From Metaphire vulgaris (lineage: Eukaryota > Annelida > Clitellata > Crassiclitellata > Megascolecidae), in contig CM030834.1 in the NCBI GenBank assembly GCA_018105865.1, forward strand, positions 24,557,900-24,621,899: 64,000 nucleotides of DNA, given 5' to 3'. The position numbers and the translations under genes were made by a program. Positions 1 through 10,926 of the stretch are shown one piece after another. The notes below the pieces were generated by a model that was not told the origin of the DNA, ran no database searches, and was given only the letters and a program-made list of their open reading frames with translations. Every line of letters begins with the position of its first letter. Position 1 is the first letter of the stretch.

Positions 1-313
1 TCACACAGCACGGATGCATTCAACGCAACCAAAACCTTCGTATATCCACCACCAGATATTCCGCCGCCACAGCCATTTTACGATCACCCTACGACATGAC
101 CAAAGGCGCCGCCACTATATTGGGCACGGGGACCCAATACCCCGGACGCTGCAACCAGTCACGAGATTGATGCAAAACTTATCAGGCTCAGACCAAGTTC
201 TGCCTTATCCTTTTCTGGAACCCTGACCTCGCCAGTGGAGTCATAGAAGTCTACGATAAGAACGAATGCAATTTAAACAGCGGTAGTTGTCGTCGTCGTC
301 ATCATCATCATCG

Positions 314-344
<31 letters not shown>

Positions 345-379
345 TATCGTCATCATCATAGATAAATGAAGAGTGTCAC
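1..379. other. Left-edge intron of the PDE gene
   Basis: No exon could be read here on either strand. It should be the intron after the PDE exon that ends at 380. Bases 286-361 are an interrupted (CGT)n/(CAT)n trinucleotide run. The remaining catalytic exons of the PDE are expected beyond base 1. Confidence 0.5.
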
Positions 380-493
380 TTGCTCCGATTGAAATGCGTT
401 ATTTGTTCCTCTGTGGTCGAGATCATGACAGAGGCAGGCGACGATCAGAGCGAAGCGCATCAACTCGCTCACATACTGACTCATTTCTCCAGT
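380..493 (-). CDS. PDE exon 12: metal-binding HD exon
   Basis: 38 codons, phase 0. Encodes [20 protein letters not shown] followed by [18 protein letters not shown]. The HD pair binds the catalytic metal ions and [10 protein letters not shown] is the diagnostic class I PDE motif. This is the last PDE exon inside the window. Confidence 0.95.
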
Positions 494-3400
494 CTACAGT
501 GGAAGAAGACATATTTCACGTCAACCGACCAGTATTCAGAAACAACCAGAAGCGAAAGAAGTGAGAGTAAAAGTCAATCCCCACCCCCCCCCCCACCCCA
601 CTCCCCGCCCCAATGACGTCATTCCTTTAATAGAACCTCTACGTCACAATAGATATTTTGAAAAGAAAAACTTTAAAAGGTGAAACAGGAGAGCATATAA
701 TTATAGAGACGAACGGTTTCTATCGTCTGCTGTGGCCTATATTAAAAGAGAGCGATGGATGGATGGATGGATGGATGGATGGATGGATGGATGGATGGAT
801 GGATGGATGGATGGATGGATGGATGGATGGATGGATGGATGGATGGATGGATGGATGGATGGATGGATCGTACGTAGAGCACTGTGAACATTGTCTGCGC
901 AACGTTCAGTCCATGTCTCCAGTTGTGATAAGTTACTGGTCGGTAGTTCTTCTTCACGCTCAAGGTCCAACGACACAGCGTCTAACCAGACACACACACA
1001 CACAGACACAGATCACGACACAGATCACGACACACAGACGGACAGGTACAACGAACGCTAACGACACGTCACTAGCAGGCCCGCCGAGAGCAATTTCGGG
1101 CCCCTGTGCAGACTAAAATTTTTTGACCTTTTTTGCTTGTCAGCCTTTTTTACATTTTAAAATTACCTGAAGACCTTTTTTGCTTGTCAACCTTTTCACG
1201 CCGCCCCCCTTTTGCTTGCCGGGCCCCCTCAACGTTGGTGTTATTATTCATATTATTGTTAATTATACATGTTCATCATCGGCCCGGGCCTTCCCCCCCT
1301 CCCCGACCGCCGGGCCCTGTGCAGTTGCCCCTGCTCTCCCTCTCGGCGGCCCTGCATGGTCACTAGTATACAGTATCTGCGATATCTTCTTAAGAGTATT
1401 TAACTATTATGACAAAATACGGATTATGAATATGCATGAGTTGCATAATAATTATTAGTGTAACTATAATGATGACACTGGCGGATGGTCACGTGATCAC
1501 CGTCTGACCTCGTAATCGACGGAAAATTTCTTGACGACCTCCATTTCCAGAAACATCCGAAGAACAATTTTACAAGACTCAAAGTCATCGTACAGAGTAT
1601 CGTCAAAGTCCCAGTTGTAGAGTTTGTATTGACCGGCCTTCAAAATCGCCGATTTCTACACACGACAAAAACAAACAGCCTGACAAAGACAGAGACAAAC
1701 AGCCTGACAAAGACAGAGACAAACAGCCTGACAAAGACAGAGACAAACAGCCTGACAAAGACAGAGACAAACAGCCTGACAAAGACAGGGACAAACAGCC
1801 TGACAAAGACAGGGACAAACAGCCTGACAAAGACAGGGACAAACAGCCTGACAAAGACAGAGACAAACAGCCTGACAAAGACAAAGACAAAGAGACAAAC
1901 AGCCTGACAAAGACAGAGACAAACAGCCTGACAAAGACAGAGACAAACAGCCTGACAAAGACAGGGACAAACAGCCTGACAAAGACAGAGACAAACAGCC
2001 TGACAAAGACAGAGACAAACAGCCTGACAAAGACAGAGACAAACAGCCTGACAAAGACAGAGACAAACAGCCTGACAAAGACAGAGACAAACAGCCTGAC
2101 AAAGACAGGGACAAACAGCCTGACAAAGACAGAGACAAACAGCCTGACAAAGACAGAGACAAACAGCCTGACAAAGACAGAGACAAACAGCCTGACAAAG
2201 ACAGAGACGAACAGCACTGACATGGACGGCGTCTACGCTAATTAACCGCCTAATGATAACGACGGCGGCGGCGGCGGCGGCGGCGGAGAGGGGCACTTAC
2301 GAGCAGCTTCGACGTCTCCTCGGGTGTTTCGATGGCGTGGTAGGAGAGCGTCTCCATGTGGACTTTCTGTCGAGCCATCAAAGCAGAAACCTCTTCGTAC
2401 ATTTGACAATTGTGTACGCAGAGACCGCAATACAGAGTGAATGTCTATCGGAGACAACACCAGAGTAGATAATATAGCAATCACCAATCAACTGCAATCA
2501 AACGCATTATAGACAAAAAGAGGAAATGGAGGGAACTCTCAGCTCCCGAATGGCAGAACAAGTGGCAGACCGTATGGCAGAGGGCCGCCGAGGGTATTCA
2601 ACTGGCGGGCCAGATCATGCCCGCCAAGGGGTTTGAAATGGCCCGCCGTACCGTTCAGGAATTTACTGAAACGATTCTAATATTTGCAAAATATCTTTAT
2701 TTTTCAAATTACTTATTTTTAACTTACCAGTCTGTATCTCATTACTTATCGACTAAATTTTTATAACTTAAGTCTGAAAATAAAATTAAGTTCTTTTCAA
2801 ACATCACTTCTTTCACTTACTCGCTTACTGTTTAAATTTTTAATATTAAATTTTAAGTTCCATCTCCTTATACTCGTTGCAGTCGTTGACTTCCATTTTT
2901 CAACATCTTTAATAAATCTGTCGTCGGAAGTTTTGGAATTTTGTGTTTTGTAGGCTAGTTATTAATTAAATTTGTTGCGCTGTCGGATATGAGTAAAAAA
3001 ATGTAAAGTCGATTTAGAAAATAGGGCGTTTCAGAATTATTCACGGACCGGTGAATTTCTGCTCGTGTCATCTGTAAGTAGAAGTCCGACGGTATGTTTG
3101 TTGCGCACTGAAAGCGTGGCTGTTGCCAAAATGTCGAATTTGAAAAGACAATTTCGAAACAAAGCACAGCATGTTCGACGAACATTACCCATCCAATACA
3201 TAATACATAACAGGCCTACGTGATAAAGTAAAATCGTCGCTTCAATCAAATTTAGCACGTTCACCAAGAGCATGACGCATCAAGAAAGAACAGTGGAGGC
3301 GTCACTGGGAGTGTCATTGACTCAGAGGCGTAGCGTCCCAATGGCTACTATGGCTTTAACCATAGGCGGCAGGCACATATAATGGGGGCGGTAAATTTAG

Positions 3401-4092
3401 GAAGCGACCTTTTTTGCTTGTGGGGTTATTGAGTAGCTTTGGCGAAGGGGGGCGGCTAAATTTAGAAGGGGTGGCAAATTCAGCCGCAACGACCTTTATG
3501 TCCTTATCGGGTATAATGAAAGTAAATTGGGGCGGAGCCATGGGCGGCACGGGTGCACGCTACGCCACTGAATTGACTCTCGCAGACAGCAAAAACCATT
3601 CAGCGATACAGGAATTGCAAAAGAATGTATGCCCGAAGTAATAGACGCAATATTTGACGATAAAGAAAAACCACACAATGATTTATGCTGTTAAGATTTG
3701 TCAGACACAGCCGCTGGACGGTCAGATGATATTCTAGGCGAGAGGTCATTCGAGATTTTCGGTTCGACGCTAAACACAGCGAACAGATATGCACGACATG
3801 TGGCTGTCGATGAACCGACTGATGAGAAAATGACGTGGCTCAGCAAGCTGTTTATATTCGATTTCCTCCTAATAAAATTTTTGTGAGAGAGCGATATTGT
3901 TTGTTACCTATGATGGGACATACGGGTGCTAAAGATGTCTACGACAAAATACAGTGTAACTCATTTCTTAGCTCAGCATCAGATTAGCTTGGACAAAATG
4001 GTCTCCTTAGCAACGGTTGGCGCACCGTCAAAAAGACCGGGCCCCCCGCGGTATCCAAACAAAAAAATTTGGCTCTTCACTGTCGTTTGATA

Positions 4093-4148
<56 letters not shown>

Positions 4149-4985
4149 GGTGGTGGTGGTGGTGGTGGCGTTTGCCTCGCCTTTGACTCACTCCTCCCTC
4201 GCATCGCTCTCTGCGTATTTCGATTGAACGAAAGGCTGTGTTCATGATGTGATGATATTAACCTGGACAGAGTTGAGGTCCATTTCTGTGAACGAGCGAC
4301 CGTTTGCTTTGTTGATTATCTGAACGACTCCGATCACTTTCTCTTCGTTGTTCAGAATGGGAACACTGAGGAGATTCCGAACCAAGTAACCGCTAGCGTC
4401 CGTCTTCTGGAGAGACAAAACATCGAAACAGCACAACGATCAGCCTCACCCGCCTCGAATCCCAACAACCTCTGACTAAATTAACTGGAAAACCAGAAAG
4501 CAAGCTTCCACCCTGACACTCAACCATCATCACACTGTCGACAGCGGCAGCGACAGCAGCAGCAGCAGCTGCTGAAGCGATCTCTTACTCACCGGTCGAT
4601 GGTCACTGCCCTCGTCTTGATCCACGTCCATCACTTGCAACTGTTCAAAAATCAAAACAAATGCGTAATCAGACCTCATGCGATGCTCTTCAATTGATTT
4701 AGTTAAGAGAAGCAAAATCAGGGCGGAGGAGGAGGAGGAGGAGGAAGAGGAGGAGGAGGAGGAGGAGGAGGAGGAGGAAGAGGAGGAGGAGGAGGAGGAG
4801 GAAGAAGAGGAGGAGGAGGAGGAGGAGGAGGAGGAGGAGGAGGAGGAAGGGAACGGTCGGCAAATACATAGAACGTGCAATACTTTGCCTTACGAGGAAG
4901 TGTTTTCTCCTAAGCCAAAGACATCATATGGGCATTATACTTTCCCAATTCTTTCTCAGATAATGATAATCTGGACACACTCACG

Positions 4986-5017
<32 letters not shown>

Positions 5018-6852
5018 GTATATATATATACAGTATATATATCAGCGGTGTCCAGTGTAATTGAATGACTTACTGCGTTCGATTGCATCACTTTTGTTGC
5101 GTAGTTTGTTGTCAATGCGTTTGCAACTGCCGCTGGACTGTTACAGAAAGAAAGAAAATCACAAAACTATCTGAATTAAATAGATTCTATGCATCAAATG
5201 AAGACGAGGTTCAACACTTAAAGTTCTCAGCGAAGCTCAATGGTGCGTTGACCCAAGGAACAGACCCCGGCTTAGATTGCAGATGATTTGCGCGAAACGA
5301 CGGAACAGCAGGCAGATGGATTAATCTTATTAAATAATTATTGTTCATTCGATGGAATTAGAGGCATCGTCAGAGCAGATGCCTCTAGCATAGGCCCTAT
5401 ATAGGCCCTCCTAGACACACGTTGACAGAGAGGTTATCACTCACTCACTCACTCACTCACCGTGGTCGATATATGACGTTGTTTTTGTCGCAATGCATGT
5501 CGAATATTTTCAGGAATTCTTTCGCCTAAGTTTTAAAAAAGCAAACACAGCTCTATCAGTACCATCCGTTCACTTTCACAAATACCTAGTAACTATCTGG
5601 AACGGTTCCACGTTGGGAATGACTGGCATGCATCCCCCTCCCACCGACCCACCAAAAATGCATCTTCAATGGAAGATGATCATCCACAAAGATACGGATA
5701 TATCCATAGACAATGTCATCGACAAATTCGCTTCCAGCAATAGAAAACTCTCGATTCTGCACTATGACTTTGTACAACCAGACTAAAATGGCTTGTCTTC
5801 ATGTACATTGTCAATTCTGAACATTATATTTTATAAATAAAATCAACAGATTTCTTCTAAACCGTTTACATATTATAATTTCTTTGACAATTGGCGGAAT
5901 CTTCCTAGAAATTCATTGCATCCCCCCCACCAATAGTTCTTGGAACCGCCACTGCTTATTTATTCGATCATTCATTCGATCATTCATTCGATCATTCATT
6001 CGATCATTCATTCGATCATTCATTCATCCTTTCAAAGCAAGTTTTGTTTAAACAGAGACATTTCGTTGATGTGCAATTAATCCTGGCACCGCTAAAAGGG
6101 GAGATGGCTGCCATTTATCCCTCAGTTTTTTAGAATGATTTTGGGATCTGACAAGATGGTTTCAAGCGCTTCTATAGGCGCCTGTAGATGACCCATTTAG
6201 ACACATATCGAAATATCGTGTTATCTTAATTCCACATGGAGCACTCTGCTACACCCATTTTACCGAAGCTACTCACGGAGGTGGATGTCATCCCATGAGA
6301 TTTCCCTTATTCAGTGTTTGTCTTAATTTTAAACAAAGTCTCCTCTAGGCTTTTAAGCCTGACTCTAGCGTAACATTTATGGAGAATCTAAGCGCCGAAG
6401 GTAACATCCTTCCCGAGAGCTCTCTAGCCCTAACGTGTCAAGGCGCCTAGGTCGGCGCTGATTTCCGTTTCAAGGCCCTCAGCCAGGCGACTGGTGCAGA
6501 TGTAGGGTCAGTGTTCTCATACAATCCGCCTAATAGCAGTAACAGAGTCGCAACACCCCTCTTAACCAGAGGAGCTGCTTCCGTTTCGCGATGTAATTTC
6601 TGAATGCAGAATTACGGCAGGCCAACAGGAAGGCCAAATACAATGGAAGTGAAGGGCGTCTATGGTGTAAATACTGTAAAAGAGCCTATACGAGAAACAT
6701 TCAAAGCAAGCGTCATGTGCTAGAAGTACATATGAGAGGAAGCAAAGTCGAACGAGATGGGATTTATATAATTATGCATTTCATGACTCTTAGTCCTGCA
6801 TTTATTGATACCAAATTGACATCAATTGCTTGAAATATAAGTATTATAATAA

Positions 6853-6913
<61 letters not shown>

Positions 6914-9900
6914 GAAAAATTCTGAAAATCGTTAGATTTATATGGGGTGGTTATGTTGATGGTTAATAAATTGTAAAAGAAGGAGATCAATGGCCTGAAA
7001 GATCATTTTGTAGAGCTTTGAATTCAACAGCATTTTAATTTCCAGAGGCTGGGTCGAGAGGGAGGGACAGGGGTAACCGCCCCTTAGAAGAAGTCGCTAC
7101 GATAAAAGCATAGAACGATAGAAGCTATTATAACACTCATTAATCAGAATTTCGTTCTATTGTCGTAATTACTTAGTTTCACTTTTATTATTTCTTATCA
7201 CTAATTAAGAACCTATTCACTGTGGTGACCGAATGACTGACTGGCTGACCTATTTAATTACACGCTGATTGGCTGACCTTAGCTGATACTATGGGGTTGA
7301 CAATGTAGAAGATGCATCGCTGGCACTGAATCAATCCCTGAGCGTCTGTCATTATCCTCAGAACAAGACGATCGAGATTCATCTGATCAACAAAGATGCC
7401 CCGAGCCATCGACAACAGCATCTGACAACAACAGCAACAGTGGCAACAGCATCTGCTCCAATTCGATTCGGCGATTCAGACGGAAATGTTTGAATGAAAA
7501 AGTGTCCGAACGAGGAATCCATTCGAAGGTTTACAGACGCAGCGACGTCCGACATCTGACAATAGAATTCGTTGGAACAGACGCACAGTTTGAGAGACGC
7601 GTATCTTGGCTTCACTGTTTTTTATTTACATAACATAAAATTCGACTGGAATTTCTCGCTTTAACCCAGGGTTTAATCTAGGCCGTTTCCGGGGGAAAAT
7701 TGCCCTTCCCCCGGAAATTGCAAATTCTCCCGGGAAATTTTGGCATACTACATCAACTAACAGCAGCCGCCTAGCAGAATTCCCCCCGGCTTTGTCAGTT
7801 TCTCTCCCCCCCCCGGAGTCCAGGCGTCTAGATTAATTAAACGCTGCTCTAACCTCGTTCTGTTTGCATTCAGTTACGCACATTTCGAACAGCTGGGCGT
7901 TCGTGAGACCAACGCCGGCGAACGCCAAATACTTTCGGAATTTCTGTTTTCATAAAATACTTTTCACATAAACAATCAACAGAGCATCTGCGTGAATTTC
8001 AGAAGACGAGATCTTTCTACAGAATCGTTTGCCTTTACCTTTTATTGCGCAGACCTAAATTACATCTGGGCGCTTCATTCGAAGTGGCTTACATACTGTA
8101 TATTCAAATCTTAGCTGAATAATTCTTAAACGCCGATTAGAGCGCTGACAAAAGTGTCGATTGAATCGATCGAATTGAAGACGATTAGCGGACGAATAGA
8201 TCGAAAAGACAAAGACTGTGTGCCTAGTCACGTGACCTCTTCGTCTTTGTCCGTGAACGATTGATCGTTTGCCTTGTTTATGATCTGAGCGACTCCGAGC
8301 ACTTGGTCATCGGCGTTTAGAATGGGAAGGCATAGAAGACTCTTCGTTCGATAGCCAGTCTGTTGATCGACCTCCTTGTTGAAACGTATGTCCTATTAAT
8401 ACAACGACAACTGGGCACCGTTACAGTCAGTCCGCCAGATGGAGCGACGCAAGTTACGTGCAGAGGTGGGCCTGCTGAGACTGTCTTTGTTTCAGCTATC
8501 CATCGAAAAGCCAAGGAAGAAAAGACGAGCATTAATCAAGAGATTATCTCATTTCAACCGAGGCCGAACATTCACGAAGGAGTCAACAAGCCATTCGATC
8601 TCAAATATGTTTCATATTTTTCACCGGACAGAGGCGGATCTAGGGTGCTTGGCGCCCGGGAGCAAAGTGTACTTTTGGCGCCCCTAACATTGCTGACGAG
8701 CAAAAAAGGTCGTCACATCGTTTTCGGCGCCCCCCCCCTTCCAGCTCTTACGGCGCCCCTCTTCCCTTCTTCATATAGTGCTAGTGCTTACAAGCAAACA
8801 AAGGTCCTAGCATGTGTTTCTTCTTCTTTATTGTGCATTTCACTTACCCTAATACCCGATTTTGGCGCCCCCTCACCTCGGCGCCCGGGGACATATGTAC
8901 CCCCCTGCCCCCTCGGTCCGCCTCTGTCACCGGAATTCTCGTTTGTCTTTGAATTTCTTAAGGTGCATTTGCTTAGTGTTGTTCCGTTCTGTGTTATGCG
9001 CGGCGTCGAATGCAGACAACGCAAGAGAAGAGCTCGTCTCAACAGATGATAGACAGACAGAAGGAAAGAAGAGCAGCGCTCAGTGGCTGACTGAAATAGA
9101 ACGAAGAATCTTACACTGTATTGGGAGATGAAAGAGAAAATGAAACGACTCATAGAGCGCTGACTAATTAAAATTCGCTGAATGCAGAGGTCCAGTTCAG
9201 GGGTGGAGAGTTTACCCCCACCCCCGCCCACGGTCGATGGCCACCGAGCAGAGGCGGATCTAGGGGGATGCAGAGGGTACAAATGTCCTCGGGCGCCGAG
9301 GTCAGAGGGCGCCAAAATTGGTTTAAGGTAGGGAGTTCCGCTACGGATGATGACCTTTTTTGCTTGTCAGGGTATTCGCGAAATTGAGTAAAGGGGCGCC
9401 AAATGGGCAGAGTGGCGCCCTTTTCGGCTTCTTAGGATTTTCGTCAAGTTGAGGGGCGCCACCAGTATATTTTGTCCTCGGGCGCCGGACACCCTAGCTC
9501 CGCCCCTGCCACCGAGTGGGAAGAGAGAATTTCTGTTTCCGCATGTCGTCCAAGAGAGCAAATGGACTGCCGCTGCTCTGTTGGAAAAATCGGCGATTGA
9601 CTGAACGAAGGAAGGACGACTGATGATTACCAGGTAGACGTCGTTGAGTTTGACTGACTTCTTATTCTGGGCGACCGTTCCTGCGATCCCTTTCCGAAGG
9701 GAATGATCAGAACGTCCTTTTCGTCTCTGATCGATTCCTCAATCGAAGCATTTTGACGAACATCGAACAACTTGGAGACGAGATGAAGGTCAACGGGCGT
9801 ACTTCCTCTGACGAGAAACAGACTGCCTCTGTCGCTCTGAGTCAGCATCAGGACGTTGATGAGGATCTTATAGCACAGCTCGGTGACGTCCAGCTCGTTG

Positions 9901-10280
9901 GCGATGTCTCTGAGCAGTTCCATGAACAGCTGTGACTCCTCCAGTTGACCGAGTGCCTCTCGCTGTTTCGACGGAACCTTTTTCTTCTTTCCACTTAACA
10001 TGTTGTCGTAGATGTTGGCGGTCAGAGAATTACGGTAGTGATCGCGTCCTGGGATGCCGCTGGTCAGTGTAGTTCCCCCTCCTATTACAACAACTCCGCC
10101 GCCGCCTACTCCACCTCCTTCTCCTCCAGCTCTTCTGCTTTGTGGATCGCTTTCTTTGATCCAATAATCGATTGCATCTAAGCTGACATTTTTTTGAACC
10201 CAAGTTTTTAGAAAACTCATTTCCTTTTTGAGAAATTCTTCCACCTGACTCCTTTCGTCCTTTTCCAACAATGTCGTCAT
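380..10280 (-). CDS. Dual-GAF cyclic nucleotide phosphodiesterase (PDE5/6/11 group), 3' end off window
   Basis: Hydrolyses cyclic nucleotides; the family is regulated by tandem GAF domains that bind cGMP or cAMP. Twelve exons were read on the minus strand: 9631-10280, 8237-8392, 7854-7943, 7290-7421, 5461-5525, 5074-5137, 4593-4640, 4263-4406, 2301-2444, 1509-1637, 874-981 and 380-493. All have GT/AG borders and joining phases. Order of domains: N-terminal helical region, GAF-A, GAF-B, LSYH linker, start of the HD-type catalytic domain with HNWRH and [11 protein letters not shown]. The ATG at 10,278-10,280 is the first after an in-frame TGA about 75 nt upstream. Exon 1 is one base short of its expected length. 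Similarity is to PDE5, PDE6 and PDE11 together; which one is not settled. The rest of the catalytic domain lies left of base 1. Confidence 0.93.
754..868. repeat. (GGAT)n microsatellite
   Basis: About 28 nearly uninterrupted GGAT units in a PDE intron, immediately downstream (in gene sense) of the donor at 872-873. Confidence 0.98.
874..1637 (-). CDS. PDE exons 10-11: start of the catalytic domain
   Basis: Exon 1509-1637 (43 codons) gives [15 protein letters not shown] and [20 protein letters not shown]. Exon 874-981 (36 codons) gives [20 protein letters not shown] then [21 protein letters not shown] includes the catalytic histidine that acts as general acid in class I PDEs. Both exons are phase 0. 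The donor at 872-873 abuts a (GGAT)n microsatellite at 754-868. Confidence 0.94.
1076..1358. mobile_element. Fold-back hAT-like MITE
   Basis: Flanked by an exact 8-bp duplication GTCACTAG (1068-1075 and 1359-1366). Ends are inverted repeats (CAGGCCCGCCGAGAG at the left, its near-complement CTCTCGGCGGCCCTG at 1340-1354). It holds two direct copies of GACCTTTTTTGCTTGTCA at 1125-1142 and 1172-1189. No coding capacity. Lies in a PDE intron. Confidence 0.8.
1669..2215. repeat. 24-bp minisatellite, about 23 copies
   Basis: Tandem array of a 24-base unit beginning ACAAACAGCC. Copies differ mainly by AGAG versus AGGG at the unit end, and one unit near 1880-1895 carries a small insertion. All reading frames are open by chance because the unit is a multiple of three without stops, so the long ORFs here are not genes. 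Lies in the PDE intron between exons 2301-2444 and 1509-1637. Confidence 0.97.
2301..2444 (-). CDS. PDE exon 9: end of GAF-B and LSYH linker
   Basis: 48 codons, phase 0 at both ends, strong GTAAGT donor. Encodes [20 protein letters not shown] followed by [20 protein letters not shown]. The LSYHA element just before the catalytic domain is a hallmark of GAF-containing PDEs. A (CGG)n run lies directly behind the donor. Confidence 0.93.
3323..3570. mobile_element. hAT-like MITE with GGCGTAGC ends
   Basis: Left end CAGAGGCGTAGC, right end GCTACGCCACTG. Flanking 8-mers CATTGACT and AATTGACT match at 7 of 8. The internal GACCTTTTTTGCTTGT motif starts at 3406. Lies in a PDE intron. Confidence 0.8.
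4090..4169. repeat. (GAT)n(GGT)n compound microsatellite
   Basis: GAT repeats passing into GGT repeats in a PDE intron. The poly-Asp, poly-Gly and poly-His ORFs over it are artefacts. Confidence 0.97.
4263..5525 (-). CDS. PDE exons 5-8: GAF-B core
   Basis: Four short exons: 5461-5525, 5074-5137, 4593-4640 and 4263-4406. Phases 0/2/0/0 join exactly. They give [50 protein letters not shown] and then [20 protein letters not shown] with [20 protein letters not shown]. The NKFDE signature is altered: the final acidic pair DE reads DL. GAF-B diverges more than GAF-A. The donor of 5461-5525 lies in a (GTGA)n repeat, so several GTGAGT sites follow one another. The two middle exons are the least certain because they are short. 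Confidence 0.82.
4723..4850. repeat. (GGA)n microsatellite
   Basis: More than 40 GGA or GAA units; long Glu or Ser ORFs across it are repeat artefacts. PDE intron. Confidence 0.97.
5439..5460. repeat. (CACT)n repeat forming the PDE splice donor
   Basis: On the minus strand this reads GTGAGTGAGTGAGTGAG directly after exon 5461-5525, so the authentic GTGAGT donor is followed by further GTGAGT hexamers every 4 nt. Confidence 0.9.
5600..5954. mobile_element. MITE of the GGCGGTTCC family, copy 1 (one end decayed)
   Basis: About 350 bp, closely similar to the reverse complement of 47,489-47,848. The intact right end reads GGAACCGCCACTG at 5942-5954. The left end is degenerate and no target duplication was found. 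ORFs on both strands over this segment belong to the repeat. Followed by an (ATTCGATC)n run at about 5955-6025. Confidence 0.85.
6857..6909. repeat. (AT)n microsatellite
   Basis: Pure AT dinucleotide run in a PDE intron. The preceding 6,030-6,850 shows no recognisable exon. Confidence 0.95.
7290..7943 (-). CDS. PDE exons 3-4: GAF-A end, inter-GAF helix, GAF-B start
   Basis: Two exons, 7854-7943 (30 codons) and 7290-7421 (44 codons), all phase 0. The first gives [19 protein letters not shown], the helix closing GAF-A. The second gives [19 protein letters not shown] and then [13 protein letters not shown], the first strand of GAF-B. Both match the usual PDE5/11 inter-domain pattern (for example NAQLFE and the acidic-Gln-then-Leu motif). 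Confidence 0.9.
8237..8392 (-). CDS. PDE exon 2: second half of GAF-A
   Basis: 52 codons, phase 0 at both ends. Encodes [20 protein letters not shown], then CLPILN and [22 protein letters not shown]. It contains an intact NKxnFxxxDE signature (NK, five residues, F, TDK, DE), the structural hallmark of cyclic-nucleotide-binding GAF domains. The intron upstream (8393-9630) carries two inverted-repeat transposons. Confidence 0.92.
8629..8926. mobile_element. hAT-like MITE with GAGGCGGATC ends
   Basis: Left end CAGAGGCGGATCTAGGG, right end CCTCGGTCCGCCTCTG, exact 8-bp duplication TCACCGGA (8621-8628 and 8927-8934). Contains TGACGAGCAAAAAAGGTC at 8694-8711, the complement of the shared internal motif, and long inner inverted stretches rich in GGCGCCC. 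In the PDE intron after exon 1. Confidence 0.93.
9249..9508. mobile_element. hAT-like MITE, second copy in the same PDE intron
   Basis: Left end CAGAGGCGGATCTAGGG, right end CCCTAGCTCCGCCCCTG, exact 8-bp duplication CCACCGAG (9241-9248 and 9509-9516). The motif GACCTTTTTTGCTTGTCA is at 9352-9369. About 320 bp from the copy at 8629-8926. Confidence 0.94.
9631..10280 (-). CDS. PDE exon 1: N-terminal region and first half of GAF-A
   Basis: Encodes a charged helical N terminus ([20 protein letters not shown]), a Gly-rich low-complexity stretch, a basic [11 protein letters not shown] segment and the start of GAF-A ([19 protein letters not shown]). The reading frame runs to LIIPFGKG and then loses homology. 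The same bases read one frame over give [20 protein letters not shown], the expected continuation. The exon is 650 nt; 651 would keep phase 0 with the next exon. One base therefore appears to be missing at 9688-9693, a CCC/TTT run on the plus strand. Confidence 0.9.
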
Positions 10281-10894
10281 TATCTCCGAGGTTGTTTCTG
10301 CTCTTCTGTGTTGAGTTCTCAGTCGATGTGAAGTCGAAGAGTTGAAGAAGTGTTTGCTGAACGCAGAGAATCAGTCCGATAGAATTAGGGTTGATTCGGA
10401 GTCAGGCGGTCTCTATGCGCATCAGCGCTTTCAACTGTCATCCTAGATATTCTGCTCTTCAGCAATGCACTGAATGAACTTCAAGCGAATCGACGACGCT
10501 CACAGACAGAGAGAGAGAGAGAGATAGAGAGAGCCACATGCAGCCAACTTTTAAGAGAAGCTAACATACGCAGAATTTATTCGAAATAACAGCGAAATAA
10601 AACGGCTCCTGTGAAAACATCCGACTGAAGAACAACAGACTATGAGAGAAGGCTTCTTGATTTAAATATTATTTTTTATTTCGTTTCCATGGTTTCAAAT
10701 GTGACCTTAAATCTTGTGACGTTTCTATTTGGCGATTTTTACGTCGCATTCTGTTTCGATTTCGCGGAAAGTTTCTTTATTAGGCGAAGAACGAAGCTGT
10801 CAATCGAGGCGCGTCTTAAAAGGACATCGGCCTTTCCTCTTCGGTGACATTCGCCTCCACCAAAGACGTCCTATGGCAGTGCATTATTATTATT

Positions 10895-10926
<32 letters not shown>

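Noticed and set aside
1603..2296. Long overlapping ORFs with Val/Phe/Arg/Leu or Cys/Leu/Ser repeats
   Set aside because: They are translations of the 24-bp minisatellite, open in several frames at once on both strands.
4530..5064. Poly-Ser and poly-Glu ORFs
   Set aside because: Pure (GGA)n microsatellite translations; only the PDE exon 4593-4640 beside it is supported.
5493..5786. 97-residue plus-strand ORF and its minus-strand shadow
   Set aside because: Covers the dispersed element that recurs at 47,489-47,848 and overlaps a PDE exon on the other strand.
8363..9315. ORFs of 228 and 175 residues on opposite strands
   Set aside because: They lie across an inverted-repeat MITE in the PDE intron and show no protein family features.
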